In this document: piece after piece, positions 33,086-46,700 of the stretch
Numbering within the stretch: position 1 is the first letter of the stretch
Layout: every line of letters begins with the position of its first letter
Assembly: GCA_958450365.1 (NCBI GenBank)
Contig: CAUEEP010000892.1
Location: 235,001-299,000 of the forward strand
Source: Mesorhabditis belari
Lineage: Eukaryota; Nematoda; Chromadorea; Rhabditida; Rhabditidae
DNA length: 64,000 nt
Direction: 5' to 3'
Position numbers and translations under genes: made by a program
Notes under the pieces: generated by a model
Database searches by the model: none
What the model saw: only the letters and a program-made list of their open reading frames with translations
Told to the model about the DNA's origin: nothing

Positions 33086-33165
33086 CCGAAATCCGAGGGC
33101 AAATCATAAATATGAAGAAGCCGGATCATTGTGATGAAAATTATAGTCAGCTGAAACACTAGAAC
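33086..33165 (-). pseudogene. Orphan hydrophobic exon
   Basis: Between a TTTCAG acceptor and a GTAAGC donor the minus strand reads a hydrophobic run around LTIIFITMIRLLHIYDLPSD. Its phase and length are close to those of the span-1 exon of the four-span paralogs. No joining exons were seen beside it. Confidence 0.3.
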
Positions 33166-33562
33166 TTGAGAGAAATCGGAAATTTTATCAGCTTTTGACC
33201 TTTTTTGTTTACTTTAGTTGCAGTTCGGCTGTTTTCACACCTTTTCAGCTGATAAGTGTAACCTTTCGAAACACGGCAACAAGACCAAAAAGTCTTTCCT
33301 AGAAAACCCAGTAATCCTAAGCTAAAGCGAGGGTTGACGCTATTGAAAATTCAAGCCAAAGTTTGATTCTCAATGCTAGTGAAATTTTAAACATGCATGC
33401 GTTTTTATAAAAAGCTTTATTCAGGCACTTTTGTTTCATCAAAACTTAGAATTACATAATTGAGCAAAAACTTTCATTGGCAGTTTTATATTAGAGTTTG
33501 TCAGATGCTAGTAAAATAAAGCAAAGATAAAAATGAAATGGAATGGAAAAAGGTATTGAAAT

Positions 33563-36500
33563 TTAGATAGGAGTTTGAGTGGAAGCGGTTTTTTGTGCAA
33601 GAGTTGCCCTTTCCTCGCCTTCTTTGTTAAACAATGTTGTCACAACTGAAATTTTGTTAATGAAAAGCAACTAAAGGAGGATTCTCAATCAAAATCAAAT
33701 TATCGGCGTACTTAAAACCCTATAACGTTCTTATTAGAGCAAGTAAAAGGGTAACAAGAACATTTTCAGTCGATTTGCCGACCCCGAAAATCTAAGGGTG
33801 CAAATTTACAGCTCAATATCTCCTTGTAGGATCATTTACAAAGCAAAAAAGAAATCTCTATATTGAATCACTGTTAAGGTGTTCTTTGTGCGCGCCCACA
33901 ACCGCTCTCCATCTAGCAAACCGCTCTGGTATATAAGGCTTCCCTTTTGGAATGATAATGGGAGCGATGAGTGACTAAACCCTGCCGGTTCTGAGGCTTC
34001 ACTATGCCCAAATTTTTGGGAGAATTTTCGCCTTAAATTTGACTGTAATTCCCCATCAATTCTACAAGCTGTTAACAATCTAGATGATGTTTTTTCTAGA
34101 TTAGAATCGATCTCAAATCAGATCCCCAAAAAAGTTCTTTCGATAGCCAAATGCCATTCTTGCAATAATCATTTCTCTTTCCAACAAACCATTAGCGCCG
34201 AGTCCCCAGGTTTCATCAGCGGCATTCACAAGGGAGTTCGGTGGTGAATGGGGTCCATGATCACGAGCGTAAAGCTAAATATTGAAAGTTAAAAGGTTTT
34301 TGATAGGCAATACTGTCACAAAAGTGTCATTGTCATCCTTAAAAACTTTTTATGATCAATCCCCTACCTTCAACGTCTTGCCAGCCTTGAGAACAGTATT
34401 TTCTGGAAGAACATAGTTGATGTATTGATTGTTATCCAATTTTCGTGACACTTTGTATCCACTTAGGTCTTCATCCTAAGAATATCAACAATTTTTGTAA
34501 AGTCTTTCCCAAACCTTGCTTCCATGAGTGTTTTGGAGGGAGATAAAGGTACCATCGTGCCAGTCGCAATCACCGAATGTTACATTACCGTGTGCTGATC
34601 TGGAAATTGGTGATAAACTTGAAAATAATTAAAATTGATGGCTAAAAGATAGGCTTATTTGGCTAAATTTGTAATCAAACTTAAACCAACCGATGAAAGC
34701 GGGTCGTCGTTCGGATCTCATTGCTGCTATGGCTCTCATTTTCCTCCACAGTGCTTCTCGTAGCGACTTTTTCAGCATAAATGCCAACACTGAAATTCTA
34801 CAAGTAAGAAAATGATAGCATCTTTCAATAGCTTAAACTAAAGCTTAAACTAGTTAGCTTACAACGCTCGAAATCTAAAAGATACCTTTACTATTAGGTT
34901 GGTGAATGAGACTTTTCGTTTCTTTCTGTACTTTCTTTTAAAACCAACGAATGAATTAATTGAACTACTGATTGTTTCATTAAAAATACCAATTATTTTT
35001 CTACAAAATAACATAGAACGGGTTTGAAAATGTCCTGGGTTTGAATTTTTTTGCGAGCGTGAAGTCGGGTAGTCAAAAAGGACTGCTCGATGATGCGGTT
35101 TAGACATGTTAGCTAAGAAAACCTGTCTTAGTGCCAATAGATAAAAGATAGAGCACAAAAAGTTTGGTATATAGCAAAATTTTCAGAGAAATTGATTTCT
35201 TCAATTTCAATTTCTTTGTAGAGGTTTTTATAGAAAAACACGTTTTCACTCTCGAATTTGCGCTGAAAGTTAATCCAAATTGACTTAAAAAGATGGCAAT
35301 TAAACAAAAAACACTTTTTATTTAGAGGAAACCATAGGCTAATTGGTGAATTTGTTTTTCAATGGAAGTATAAAAAGGAACAAAAAGACTATTATAATAT
35401 TTTAAAGTTGCAATATTTTAAAACTTTTAAAATCCTAATATTTTAAACTTGCACTCACCGGCTCTCCTCACCCTCCATCATCTTTCTGTAAATGGCAATC
35501 TCAGCGTCCAGAATTTGTTTGGTAGCCAACAACTCCTATAAATCTTTGGATGAACATATTAAACAGAAAAATACATAATTTAAAGCATTGTAAACAAACC
35601 TGGAGCTCGATATGAAATCTTTGTGACTCTTCTCTCAGTCGGCGCAACTCTCTGTCACGATAATTGATGGCATCCTCGTATTGACGATGGTCATCATCGA
35701 GCTAAAGATGAATTTAAAACTTATTTTAAAGCATAGGTAAATGCAAAACAATACTATGGTTTCTTTTAAGAACTCCAAGCTCAGAAAACTCACTTGACTA
35801 TGGAGCGTTTGTGCTTCTTTCTCAAGACGAGCGTTCTTCTCCTCCAAATCGCCGAGTTTTCCGCGCATGTCAGCCATACTGTGACGCATTCGAGATACCT
35901 AATGAGACGTAGATTTGAAAAAGTTATTGTTTCTTTTATCTTCTTTTTTTGCTTTCTGATACTTACCTCTTCGCGCTGATGTCCGCCCTCGGAAACCACG
36001 CGGTTTGCGGACGATTGCACTTCAGAGACCTAAATGGAATGGATATAGCTATTTATTACTATATATTCTAGTCCTCCCTTCATTATATTATAAAATGAGT
36101 ATCAAATCATCAAATAACCTCCGGTTTGCTTCCGAATGTTCATCATTACTTTAAGTTTTTTTCAAGCAAATCTGAGATCATTTCAAAACAAATTTGAGCA
36201 TAAATTTTTGTTTTCTCTCTAGATTTTCAAAGAATTGCAAAGTTGGGAATGGTCAAATGGATTCAGCTAAGATTTTGACTATATTCCTAACTTTCTGTGC
36301 TCTTTCTTTTTCCTGTTGACATCAAAGTAGATCCTGTGGAAGAAAGTGCTCAATAGTAACTTCGGGTTGAAATCATTTTTGGTTCAATGACTTCTGCTTG
36401 GCTTAAATCGCCAAAACTCAAACGGAAAAAGGCTTCAAGCAAAGCTTTTTATACAAAATTTCTAGATCTACCCTCTAAAGTCTGAGTTATTTGATGATTT

Positions 36501-39386
36501 GATATTGATTTTATAAGATAATAAAGGACACTATTGCATAGTACTCAACAAAATAGTTTCATCAACTTTATCTGATAGACTGTCTTGACTAGCTTGGCAC
36601 GAGAACATCAAGTTCAAGAACCCAAGTTTCGACTTTGGATCTGGAGCAGGGAGTACTGGTGCTGGACTGTCATGGCTAACTGACCCATGAATCCATATTT
36701 CAATATTGCACAAACCTTGAGCTTGTACCAGCTCTCCATATCTTGTTTGCCTTGAGTCGCGATGAACTCGTACTCGTCCTTGATGTCACTGAAAAGAATT
36801 TTTGGCAAAAGTTAGTTACTATTCTTTCGGAAATTACAAAATTATTAATCTGATCAGATCTGATTCTAATTCTGATACTGATTCTGATTAATCAAATCAG
36901 AAATTTTTCCGAACTTGTGACTACTCTTTGAAAAACATACCGAATCGCCAAAGCCAACTCGTTCTTAAAGAACTCCCGAGTTTCCGCCGGAGCCTGGGAC
37001 AACAAGAATTGCAATTCCTTGATCTCTTGTTCGTGAATTCTGAAAATAAAATACAAATTAATTGCACCAACTTTGTTTTTAACCAAAATCACAAAGCTAA
37101 CCTGCGAAGGAACTCGAGTTCTTCCATTAGAGTCTGAACTTGATCTTGGAAACCGATTCGGCCAGTCGTTTCTTCGTCCAAATCCTAAATTTTCAGCATT
37201 TGCTTTAACTCAAACCAACAAGCGAACTATAGAATCATGAAATAATGTAAAAACAATCTTGCCAAAGCACTTACGGCGTGCGCTTTCTGCACTTCATCCC
37301 AGAGTCGAGCATTTTCCCCGTTGAGTCGTTTCTCTTCGTCGTTCAACTGCTTGTATCTAATGTTTCATTTATAGCGGCACTGTTTCATTTTCATCTAGCT
37401 TTCATTTCAAATAGTTTTGGAAAGTTCAAACCTGGCTCTAAGCATCTCAAGCTCATTTTGTGCATCAGCAATCGCACTTGTCCATTGCTGGTACTTTCCC
37501 TTTTCGCTTTCTTGTCGACTGTGAAGCTCGTCGTATCTGAAATTTCGATTTCAAAAGTTCAGAAATCTTTGTAAGTTGACTTAATACTTAAGAAACTTCA
37601 GAGTTTGCTGTACGCTACAGCTGTTTGCTGTAGCTATACTTCGTTACAGAGCTTGACCCGAGTGGCTTAGTTACCCTAAAGTTCTACACTTATTCAGCAA
37701 AGGAGTAACGCTATCTCGTTTTTACAAGTACTTGAATTTCTAATCCTTACAAAAGGATCTCCACTTCAAACATTCCCTCACCGTCCTCTATATTCATCCA
37801 AATCGTCCCTCAAACGAGCCACTTTCACGTCAATCTCGGCTTTCTGTCTCGCCGCATCATCGATGTCCTTTCGAGCTTTCGACAGAGAATCAGTATATTT
37901 CACCTAAAATCCAACTTTATTATTATTTTTATCAAATCCAAAATCGATGTTTTTCCGGAAGATTCATATGCTTTTTGTTTGAAACAAAGGGCTTTGCTTT
38001 CCCTGCAATCCCCATATCAGCAAGTGGCATCCCCAGCTCTTTTTTCCAACTTTCTCCCTCCATGAAAATCGCTTCTTTTGGGATTTTATTATGAGTTCTT
38101 TATCGCGAGTCAAAGATTTTTGTGTGGAATGTGAGTTGTAGAGAATTTTGGGTGCGGAGTCAAGCCTTGAGGTACTATAAAACTTGAGGTATGTTTGTGA
38201 ATCCAGTTTATCCGGATTCAGTTCCGGTTATCCGGTTTTTTCAAAAATTGACTTCATACCTTGATAGCTGAGGTGTCTTTTCCCCATTGACCGCGCAATT
38301 GATCCAGCTCTTCGACGAGTCTTCTATTTTGATCCTCCAATCTCTTCACCCGACCAATGTAGTTTTCAAGGCGGCCGTTTAAGTGCTGAAAGCTTTGTAG
38401 GCATTGTAAAAGTTCAAGCAATGATAGTTTATTAAAAATCTATTATTATACTAAAAGGAAATCCAATTACAGTATTAAACTTTCTCACCTGCAGATCTTG
38501 TTTCTCTTTCTCCGTGGCCTCAAGGAAACTCTTCGCGACTTTGTCCGACAAAGCTGTTGTTGCCATCGCCGTTGAACCCATTTCGGTCACCATTTTCAAC
38601 ACTCGGCCACCTTAAAAACCGACTTGTTGGGGATTTTTTTGTTATATTGTTCTGCAACTCACTTCCTTCTACAAAATAACATTAAAACGGATCTAAAATG
38701 TCTTATGTCTGGATTTTTCTGGGAGTGTGAAGTCGGGTAGTCAAAAAGACGGCTTGATGATGCGATTTAGACAATTTAGCTAAGGAAATCTATCTTAATG
38801 TCAATAGATAAATGATAGAGCACAAAAATTTTGGTAGATAGCTAAATTTTCAAAGAAATTCATTAAACCAATTTCTTCCTAGAGGTTTTTATAGAAAAAC
38901 ACGTGTTTTCACTTACGAACTGAAAGTGAACTGAAATTGATTTAAAAGACGGCAATTAAGCAATAAACACTTTTTATTTAGAAGAAACCATATGTTAATT
39001 GGTGAATTTGTTTTTCAATGAAAGTATGGAAAGAAACGAAAAGATTTTGTTGGAAAGCCTGATACAAAGGCTACTGCCAACAAGTTTTTAACCTATTACT
39101 GTTTTTCTTGATATTCAATAAACTCACTTCCTCCAACACCAGTACTCCCTCCTCGAGATCCAGTATAAGTCGAGACTTGGGTTCTTGAGCTTGATGTTCT
39201 CGTGCCAAGATGGCCCTGCATGGGTGTTCGGGGACTTCTCGGCGACTCAACATAGCTCACTCGAGCTCCTTGACCAATAGCAGAAGTTCCATTGTAGGTG
39301 GCTCCTTGTCCAATACTCGAACTCGTTAACGATGATCGAGTCGATTGGGAAGAGGAGGTTTGTTTCGAAGCCGTTGAGGTGAACAT
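33563..39386 (-). CDS. Cytoplasmic intermediate filament protein with lamin tail
   Basis: About 18 exons encode roughly 620 residues. Exon 1 (39386-39128) is a Ser/Thr/Gly-rich head; exon 2 is 38610-38489. The rod begins at HLNGRLENYIGRVKRLEDQN (coil 1A, about 38385). It continues through the exons near 37900, 37535, 37355, 37185, 37060, 36790, 36030, 35890 and 35700, and ends with the conserved helix-termination motif LLATKQILDAEIAIYRKMME near 35530. The tail (exons near 34800, 34605, 34475, 34274-34190 and 33645-33563) shows a lamin-tail Ig fold: GNVTFGDCDWHGTFISLQN, then DETWGLGAN joining to VVTTLFNKEGEERAT, and the end TASTQTPI. The terminal exon was chosen over read-through because it completes the tail domain. 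Long coil 1b and the lamin tail are known for invertebrate IFs of the IFA/IFB group, which form obligate partners in epidermis and other tissues. Introns 1 and 13 carry related MITEs. Confidence 0.93.
34893..35396. mobile_element. MITE in filament gene intron
   Basis: The element starts with TTAGGTTGGTGAATGAGAC, a mariner-like terminus, but its body matches the TTAGRCTGTCC family (copies at 547-1049, 38663-39060 and 48900-49744). The right end near 35392 (CAAAAAGACTAT) is worn. Confidence 0.65.
38663..39060. mobile_element. MITE in filament gene intron 1
   Basis: Body copy of the same family as 34893-35396 and 49392-49744 (shared GTGAAGTCGGGTAGTCAAAA). Termini are worn (right end near GATTTTGTTGGAAAGCC). 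The flanks carry a duplicated AACTCACTTCCT, which is the exon 1 donor region. Confidence 0.65.
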
Positions 39387-41074
39387 TCAATCGGTTGTTT
39401 GCCTAGAAAAAGAATAGGGAAAGCAATGAAATTGAGAAATTGAAATTGAGCAATTTATTCTCAATTTAAATAAAACAAGAATTGAAATCAATAGATAAAC
39501 TAATTGGTTGGACAGAATTGGCACATTTTTAGCCCATATTCATTCTAAAGTTGGTTAATAACCCGATGCCAAATCATTGAAAAAGTAAGTTGAAAAATAA
39601 ACGATATAATTCATCAAAGAAAGTCATCAAAAAGAGTTAATTAACGAAGGTTTTTGACGATCACTCTCGTTTGATTGTTTAGCGAGTTTGTAAGAATGGT
39701 TTCTTCCCATATCTTTCTTTTGAGAATTCGCTTTGAGAATTCAAAGGAAATCTTTATCAGCAAGTGGGCATTGGCAAACCATGCCTCTTCTTCAAAAAAT
39801 TGAAAAAGGGGGAGTGCCATAAATCGAGGCAAAGCCGATTTGATAATGGAGAAACTCTATTTTTGATTGAACATCGGCCCCAAAATTCCAGAGTAAAGAA
39901 TAATTGGAGTGGGCGAATAATAAGCTTTGGGTTAAAGGGTCTGAGTCATTCAATAATTTTCTGTTAGTTTAAGTCTGAGTTTAGAGACATCAGAAATGAG
40001 ACATCAAACATGCAATTGATCACAAAATTTTACAACCTCTGAATATATTGAAACAAAAGAAAACCTCGAGATGAAAGTTGAACTTCAAGCAAAATGAAGT
40101 TTCCAGTCTTTCTTTATCAAGTACCAATTTTCACTTTCAACCTCTTTAGATCTTTTCCATTTATTTAACAAGTAAAGAAGACCAACTAGTCAAGAATTCT
40201 TGTATAGTTCAGAGTTGGATAGACACAATCAAATGTCAGCTCTGAATAAACAAATTTACAGCTTTTCTAGCTTCTTTTAGAGCTGGTTTTTATCTATCAC
40301 ATTTGGTTTTGTCTTGAATGCCAAACTTTATTGAAATGAAATGAAATTGTAGTTAATAGGAACCAAAAGGAAATTTCAGTCTTCCGTCAAATTTAGTAGC
40401 AGACAGCGATCCCTTCTTGATTCGTTGAATTTATCGTTGAATCCATGCACACGACAACAGGTATCAACAGCTCCTCCGGTCTAGAAATAAGTATTCTGAC
40501 AGTTTTCTTTAGTTTTGATTCAGACATTTTTAAATCTTTGAGTTTTCCAGCACTCCTATCTGTGGTTTCATTAGAGAACTGAGAACGTCAGATTAACTCA
40601 AGCTCATTATCAGCTTAGTCAATCGAAGTGAAAGCTGAACTTAAAGTTTATGCATTTTTTTGATTATCTTTAGCAAATTTAAAAAAGTAAACTTGAAAGT
40701 ATTCGGACGATTTTAGAATTCTGCAGAATTTATTTTGCCTTATCGACTCTAGCTCTGAGCCGATTGACAAAAGACGAGAGAACGATAGAGGAACAATGAG
40801 TCACCCCTTCAGAGTAGACTAACATTTGATCCCAAAGGTAAAAAGAAATACATGGATCACTAAAAGTAAGCTTTCCTGAAAAAGCATTACAAATCAAATG
40901 TGATAACGAAGCCTCAGATCTGCCGCTTTCTTCAGGGGCGAAAAGAGAGAATCTATTTGCAAGTTGAGGCTGATCTATCGTCAGTTATTACAGTGTTGCA
41001 AATTTGTTCAACTAACAAATTATTATCAAAATGGCTTTGCAGTTAAAAAAGTGATGTTTGACTTAATAGTTATA
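39387..41074. other. Upstream region of filament gene, no gene seen
   Basis: AT-rich DNA with short ORFs only, between the filament start and a Tc-type element. The promoter of the filament gene should lie in its first part; no clear TATA box was recognised. Confidence 0.5.
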
Positions 41075-42229
41075 CGGTGCATTTCAAATTCTTAAACGCC
41101 CCTCTAAAATAGCGAATTTTGCATTTTGAACACCGCTACAACTATTAATCTTTTTCTATTAGAAAGAGCATGTCTTAAAACCTAAAAATACGAAAAATAA
41201 GCATACTGAAAAAAGTAAAAATTTTTGCTAAATCAACCATTTCAAATTCTTAAACGCACCCACCTTTGCTGTTGTTATTTGAAATTTTTCGCTTTGTTGT
41301 GCCTATTTTTTATTAAATTATAATTTTTGTTAATTTCCAGGTAAATGTCACACGGATTATGAGAAAAGCCATAATGTGTGCATTCACGAGCAAGAGTGAC
41401 ATCAATAAAGCCCGGATATGTAATCGATAGAGGGAACCTCTACCGAACTGTAGATGTGGGTTGTGCTTCTTGTTTGATTTTTCAAATGACAACTGCAGGT
41501 GGAAAAAGGTTTCATGAGCCGGTGAAACGAAGTGGTCCGATGCTGAGCTGTAGTCTTTTGGTCGCTCTGAAGATGGTTTCGAATCGGATGACTAGATAGA
41601 TAACTTGAACAATTGCTTGTTGCCGTTTTTGTTCCTAAATCCAACCGTTCCCGATTTGTTTCAATACGACAACGCGTCAATTCATCAAGCCGGAGACACC
41701 CGAGACTGGCTGAACAACAACAACATTGCAACTTTGGACTGACCCGCTCGTTCTCCTGACGTCAATCCGATAGGGAATTTATGCCGAATACTTATACAAG
41801 CTGCCTACAAAAATCATCGTCGGTTTCAAGACGTCTATTTATGCCTAAAACAGCGACCCGTTTGGCCTGAAACTATCTCGACGTCTTTGCTTTTCAAAAC
41901 CTCATCAATTCAATGCCAGACTGCATTTTTCAAGTAATTAATCGTTCTGGTGCGTGTACAGATTATTAGTTTTGATTTTTTACCTTTGATTGTTAATTTG
42001 TGTCGATAAATAAAAATATTTTCATAGTGCGTTTAAGAATTTAAAACGATGGAGTTACCAAAAAGTTTCTATTTTGAAAATTTTTACTTTTTTCAGTATG
42101 CTTATTTTTCGTGCTTTTTAGGTTTTAAGACATGCTTTTTCTAATAGAAAAAGATTAATAGTTGTAGCGGTGTTCAAAATGCAAAATTCGCTATTTTAGA
42201 GGGTGCGTTTAAGAATTTGAAACGCAGTG
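41075..42229 (+). mobile_element. Dead Tc3-like element carrying a host exon piece
   Basis: Inverted repeats of about 180 bp at both ends contain two copies of a TTTCAAATTCTTAAACGC-type site (41083 and 41250; mirrored at 42040 and 42215), the two-site layout of Tc3-like transposons. A plus-strand transposase remnant is readable at 41630-41920: the second catalytic Asp in FQYDNASIHQAG, then WLNNNNIATLD, a stop in place of Trp, and SPDVNPIGNL where the catalytic Glu is replaced by Gly. The first catalytic region is missing. In its place 41377-41565 matches the exon region 45009-45196 of the secreted-protein gene B. Confidence 0.8.
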
Positions 42230-42671
42230 CATGTCTAAAAAATAAAAACAAGGAACTCTAAATTTTTAGCAGAGGTCAAGATCCTGAACAAAATGAAGAA
42301 AATATAACGTGGGGTGACAACGAGCACAAATAATCAAAGCTAATTCAGTATAACCTTGAATTTTCTACATTTCTAAAAATGCAATAAATTTCTCTAATGA
42401 CTTTCCCTGTGCATATTCGCCTTCAATCAAAGTATGACTTGTACACATTGAAATCAAAGTTTCAAGAACTTAAAGAATCTTTACCATAATTTGGAGTAGA
42501 ATTAATAAAAACAGACATTATTTAATGATTCCTATCTTTGAATGTAAAGAAATTACTAATTCAACCGAATTCTACATCGAGGCCATCCGTCATTGTCAAT
42601 CTTTTGGTGGAATTCCTGCAAAAATTCAAAACTACTTTGTTGTTGGCCTTTTAACCTACATGTTGGCCTTT
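42230..42671. other. Spacer between Tc element and orphan exon module
   Basis: AT-rich, no gene. At 42635-42672 the motif GTTGGCCTTTT is duplicated in tandem just before the orphan exon. Confidence 0.5.
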
Positions 42672-43260
42672 TGAATTCGTGGCCAGTGATATTCACAATC
42701 GAAATTCTCCGTTTAATTCCTCGTGGTTTACTCAATATTTCTTTCATCGACAATGAAGGAAAAGTGTTAAGAACAGAAGAGTCTCGAAGTTTTTATGTTA
42801 GACGGGATCAATCGACAAGTGACGCAATATTTCTTACCCGAGAGCCATAGTAATTTGGGTAAGAAAGAGTGTAGTTGTTAATTTGGACTTGTTAACTTTA
42901 TTGACTATTGTTCTTTATTTGAGCTTGTGTTTTAGTTTGACTAAAGTTTGGGCACAGTGCTCAATACTAGTAAACTTACAAACTGTTAGCTTACAAGCTT
43001 AAAACTTATAAAGAAACTCCAAAAACTGTTAGCAAAAACTAAGAGACAGGGAATCATTGGTTTTTGCAGATCAACTGGACACCGTCGGATCCACCTGCGA
43101 ATATCAATGAAGAAGTTTTGCTTTGTGTTTATGCTGAGAAGGTCCGAAACATGCTGAAATCTCCAACAATTCTATATATATATGGCTAATTCTATAAAAT
43201 TTCCCTATTGACTCTCACTTTTATTACTATTTTATAGTTTGAAATAAAAGTTTCGACGAA
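42672..43260 (+). pseudogene. Orphan C-terminal exon module M1
   Basis: Three exon-like pieces correspond to the last three exons of genes B and C: SWPVIFTIEILRLIPRGLLN (42673-42800), a short piece with NISYPRAIVIW after an in-frame stop (about 42810-42860), and INWTPSDPPANINEEVLL (from 43069 after TTTTTGCAG). The last piece is truncated at an early stop after SPTILYIYG, so the membrane-anchor tail is lost. There is no upstream part. It looks like the 3' end of a deleted copy. Confidence 0.65.
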
Positions 43261-43729
43261 TATAATCTTCAGATTATATTCGTCGTTCGAAAAGCGTTTG
43301 AATTATGCTTGAAACACATTGGACACACAGTCTAGCAACACCTTAGAATATTTTTTCGAGCAAATAAAGACGACTGGTCTTTGTTGCAAAAAGAAGTTTC
43401 TCGAAAAAACTTGCTATCAGCATCAATGAGTCGGCATTAAACCGACCATTATCCTCGGATTATCTCGATTGTCGGACCATTTTCGCGGATTGTCTTGAAA
43501 TGCGAAAAAACAAGAAACGTAAGAACTGCGACGGTTTTTATTATTTATTTTTCAAAAAAAAGCTTTAAAGAAAAGTTTTTCTGTTGAGTTTTTCTAAAAA
43601 TTCAAATACTTCTTTCATTGTTTTTTTGTTTTTTTATGACTACGTTCCGCTTAAGAGTTTTTTTTGCGACAAAACCATTTTCCCTTTGCCTTTTCCAAAG
43701 AACTTTGGTTTAGACTAAACAATCGAGTT

Positions 43730-46700
43730 ATGCATCGATTTACCTTTCAAATCCAACTTTTATTCTTGCTGGTTTTATATGGATTTTGTGTGAGAGATTT
43801 GCAATTAACCAAAGAAAATCCATCTTTTGCCGTTCATGGATGGGAATTGGCGAACGAGGTAGCTAAAGCTAAAAAGCTAAAAGCTAAATCTAGCTAAAAA
43901 AGCTAAAAAGTTCTCGTCATTGAATAGAGTCGAACTGAAATTTCAGCCAGTCAAGCTCAACGCACCGAACGACACTCTTTTCTTGGTCGATTACTCAAAA
44001 CTGAACTGTACCATACTGCCTGATCAGAATAAAGAGGTTTTTGCAAGATCTGACCAAAATGAATTCCGTTCGAGTATGAATTCGAGTACAATCAAGTAAT
44101 TTAGACAGGAACTGATGAACGAGTTCCAGTTTGTGCAGATCCTCTTCCGTTCACTATCAATAACTGGATACCGGATTATCATAGGTGCACTAAAGCTAGG
44201 TGGGTTTAAAAGAGAAGATCTTTGCTTTTGATCGTTTGTCTTCTTGGTTTAAGCATAACAAAAGAAGCCATTTTATATCTACCAGCATCTTTTGCTTTAG
44301 TCCAATCGGTGGCAATTTCGAGTTCATTCTTGTCACTTGTCATTTTGAAGTCAAAGTCGACACGCTCCTTATCCAGCTGACATCAAATGAGACAAGTCGA
44401 GAATTTGCGCTTTCTTTTCGAGTCGCCAAATGGGTTGACGGTAATTTAATTTGAAGATTTACCAAGTGTTTTATTTTCTGAAGCGTCTATAGAGATTAGC
44501 AACATTTTCAGGCCACTCCGTTCTCGTGGTGCCAATGAGCGCTGATAACAAAATCTATGCGACGCTTATCCCGAACAACACAATAGCCACTTTGGTGGCA
44601 CATCCCCATGTTTTTGAGTGAGTTGATCTGGGAGAAAATTATACAATAAACCAATGGTTTCTAGTTCAATAAGGCTGTTTAATACCACTTTCTAGCATGA
44701 AAGAAGGTCCATTCATCCGCTTTGCTCCAACTATTGAAGAAGGCGAAGAACATTTGTGTCACTCCTACAGAGTATATTTTTATTTGCTCCACAAATTTGA
44801 TCCAAAACTTTAGGCAGATGTCAGTTGTATTGAATCTCAGATTTTCTTGATGAATTTTGGATCGGCGTCGGGCTTAAAACCCAAGACAGAAGGGGCTTAT
44901 ACTGGTAACCTGGAAATAAAGTATGTCAACTATAATAGAACAAAATCACTAATATCATTTTGCTAAGGCCAATCCTTTCCAAGCAAATGTTTCAGCGGTG
45001 GTGATTATGTGCATTCACGAGCAAGAGTGACATCAAATAAAGCCCAGCTATGTAATCGGTAGAGATTCCGATGCACATGATGTAGATGTCGATTGTGCTT
45101 TTTGTTTGATTTTTCAAATGACAACCGCAGGTGGGAAAGGTTTCACGGGCCGGTGAAACGAAGCGGTCCGATGCTGAGCTGTAGTCTTTTGGTCGCAGTT
45201 TAGCACGGAAAAAAATGCATAACTGTCTTCAGATCTCTTTTTCTCTGTTTTTGCACATGAATATACAAAACAAATTTTACTTTTCTATAGTCAAATTTAA
45301 AGAGGATTATTTTAAGTCGATCTAAATCGCCTAAGTCGATCTGGTAATTGGAAGTCGAGTTATAGAGTAAAATAGAAAAGTGCGCTAAAGTGCCATTTTG
45401 ACTATAGAAAAGTGCGCTAACGTGCCATTTTGACTATAGAAAAACGGCACTTTAGCGTTCTAATCTTCAAGACGGTTTTCTCTATGTTTTTATTAAAAAG
45501 TATACAAAACAAATTCTACTTTTCTACAACCAAATTTACGTTTACGGCTTAAAATTTTTTACTACAGCATGATTTCATCTCAAAATCTTAGTAAATTTTT
45601 CTTACCATCTCTTTTGTATTTTAAGACCAATTTTCAACCCACAAATGCTCGGATTTCGAAAGGAATTCCTTTTTAATTGAAAAGACCCATGACATTAATG
45701 AACTCCAAAAATTTTTTACAACGGATAAATTCGCTCTAGAAATTGAATATTGCACAACTTTTGATAGCAAACAATTGGATGATCCGTTGTGAGAGTGAGA
45801 GAATAAGCACTCTTAAATGTCCCCCGGGTACAAATTATCATAGCTTGTTGTTTTGTTGTTCCAGGGTTGTTCCAAAATCAAAATTTTAGGCCTTCTAGAA
45901 GCCCATGAGTCATTTTTGGTTGTTTTTCATGCACTCCCCACATGAAACTTTTTGAGAAGCCCCCAAAGATTGGGCAAAGCCAGGTCAGAAAGCCAGAAAA
46001 AAGGGACGGGCCGGGTTTTTGGGCCAGTTTGGAAAAACCCTGATCGCCACCGTTTGAAACGGCAGCCAAGAGATCATTGAGATTATTTCGTTGTATCGTT
46101 ATTTGTCTTTGTTCCAGGTGAAACTCCATTGCTTTTCGAATCAGATACTACAGTTGATAATTCGCACTTTTCCGTGACCAGCTATGGCTATCCATGGACG
46201 TTTGACTATTCACCATGGAATTCCGGATTGTTTAACGCTACGATACTCGCATCCAGATCAAGTAAAAACCAAATCCATCATAAACAAACGAACTCAATCA
46301 TACCTTCAAAGTTGGACCCTTCAAAATTTCTACAAAACACACAAATTGACAGAGACAAACACACAAATTGACAATTAAAGTGTATTTTTGTGCTAAACAA
46401 CAATCACGAGAATCAATTTTTCATGTGGCCTAATTGTAAGATAATTCTTTGAGCACCAATATGATTATATCGAATTTTTGTTGACGATTGACGTACTAGT
46501 TGGAGGAACTCTTGTTGTGGACGGTTTTTTTCGAACTGGTCAAGCGATCCCATCGGAGCATTGGGAGGTAATCTCAAAAATAACGAAGAATAGTAAATGT
46601 TAAAGAACAAAAAATGTAGTGCGTTGTGGTGAAAGTTTTCAGTTTTCTTATTTGGTTACATGAATTCGATTGAGTAACTCAGATTACACCTGAATACTTC

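Noticed and set aside
34113..34189. Filament protein ending at the stop at 34113 by read-through after GLGANG
   Set aside because: Splicing at 34190 to the exon 33645-33563 completes the lamin tail (TTLFNKEGEERAT), which the read-through version lacks.
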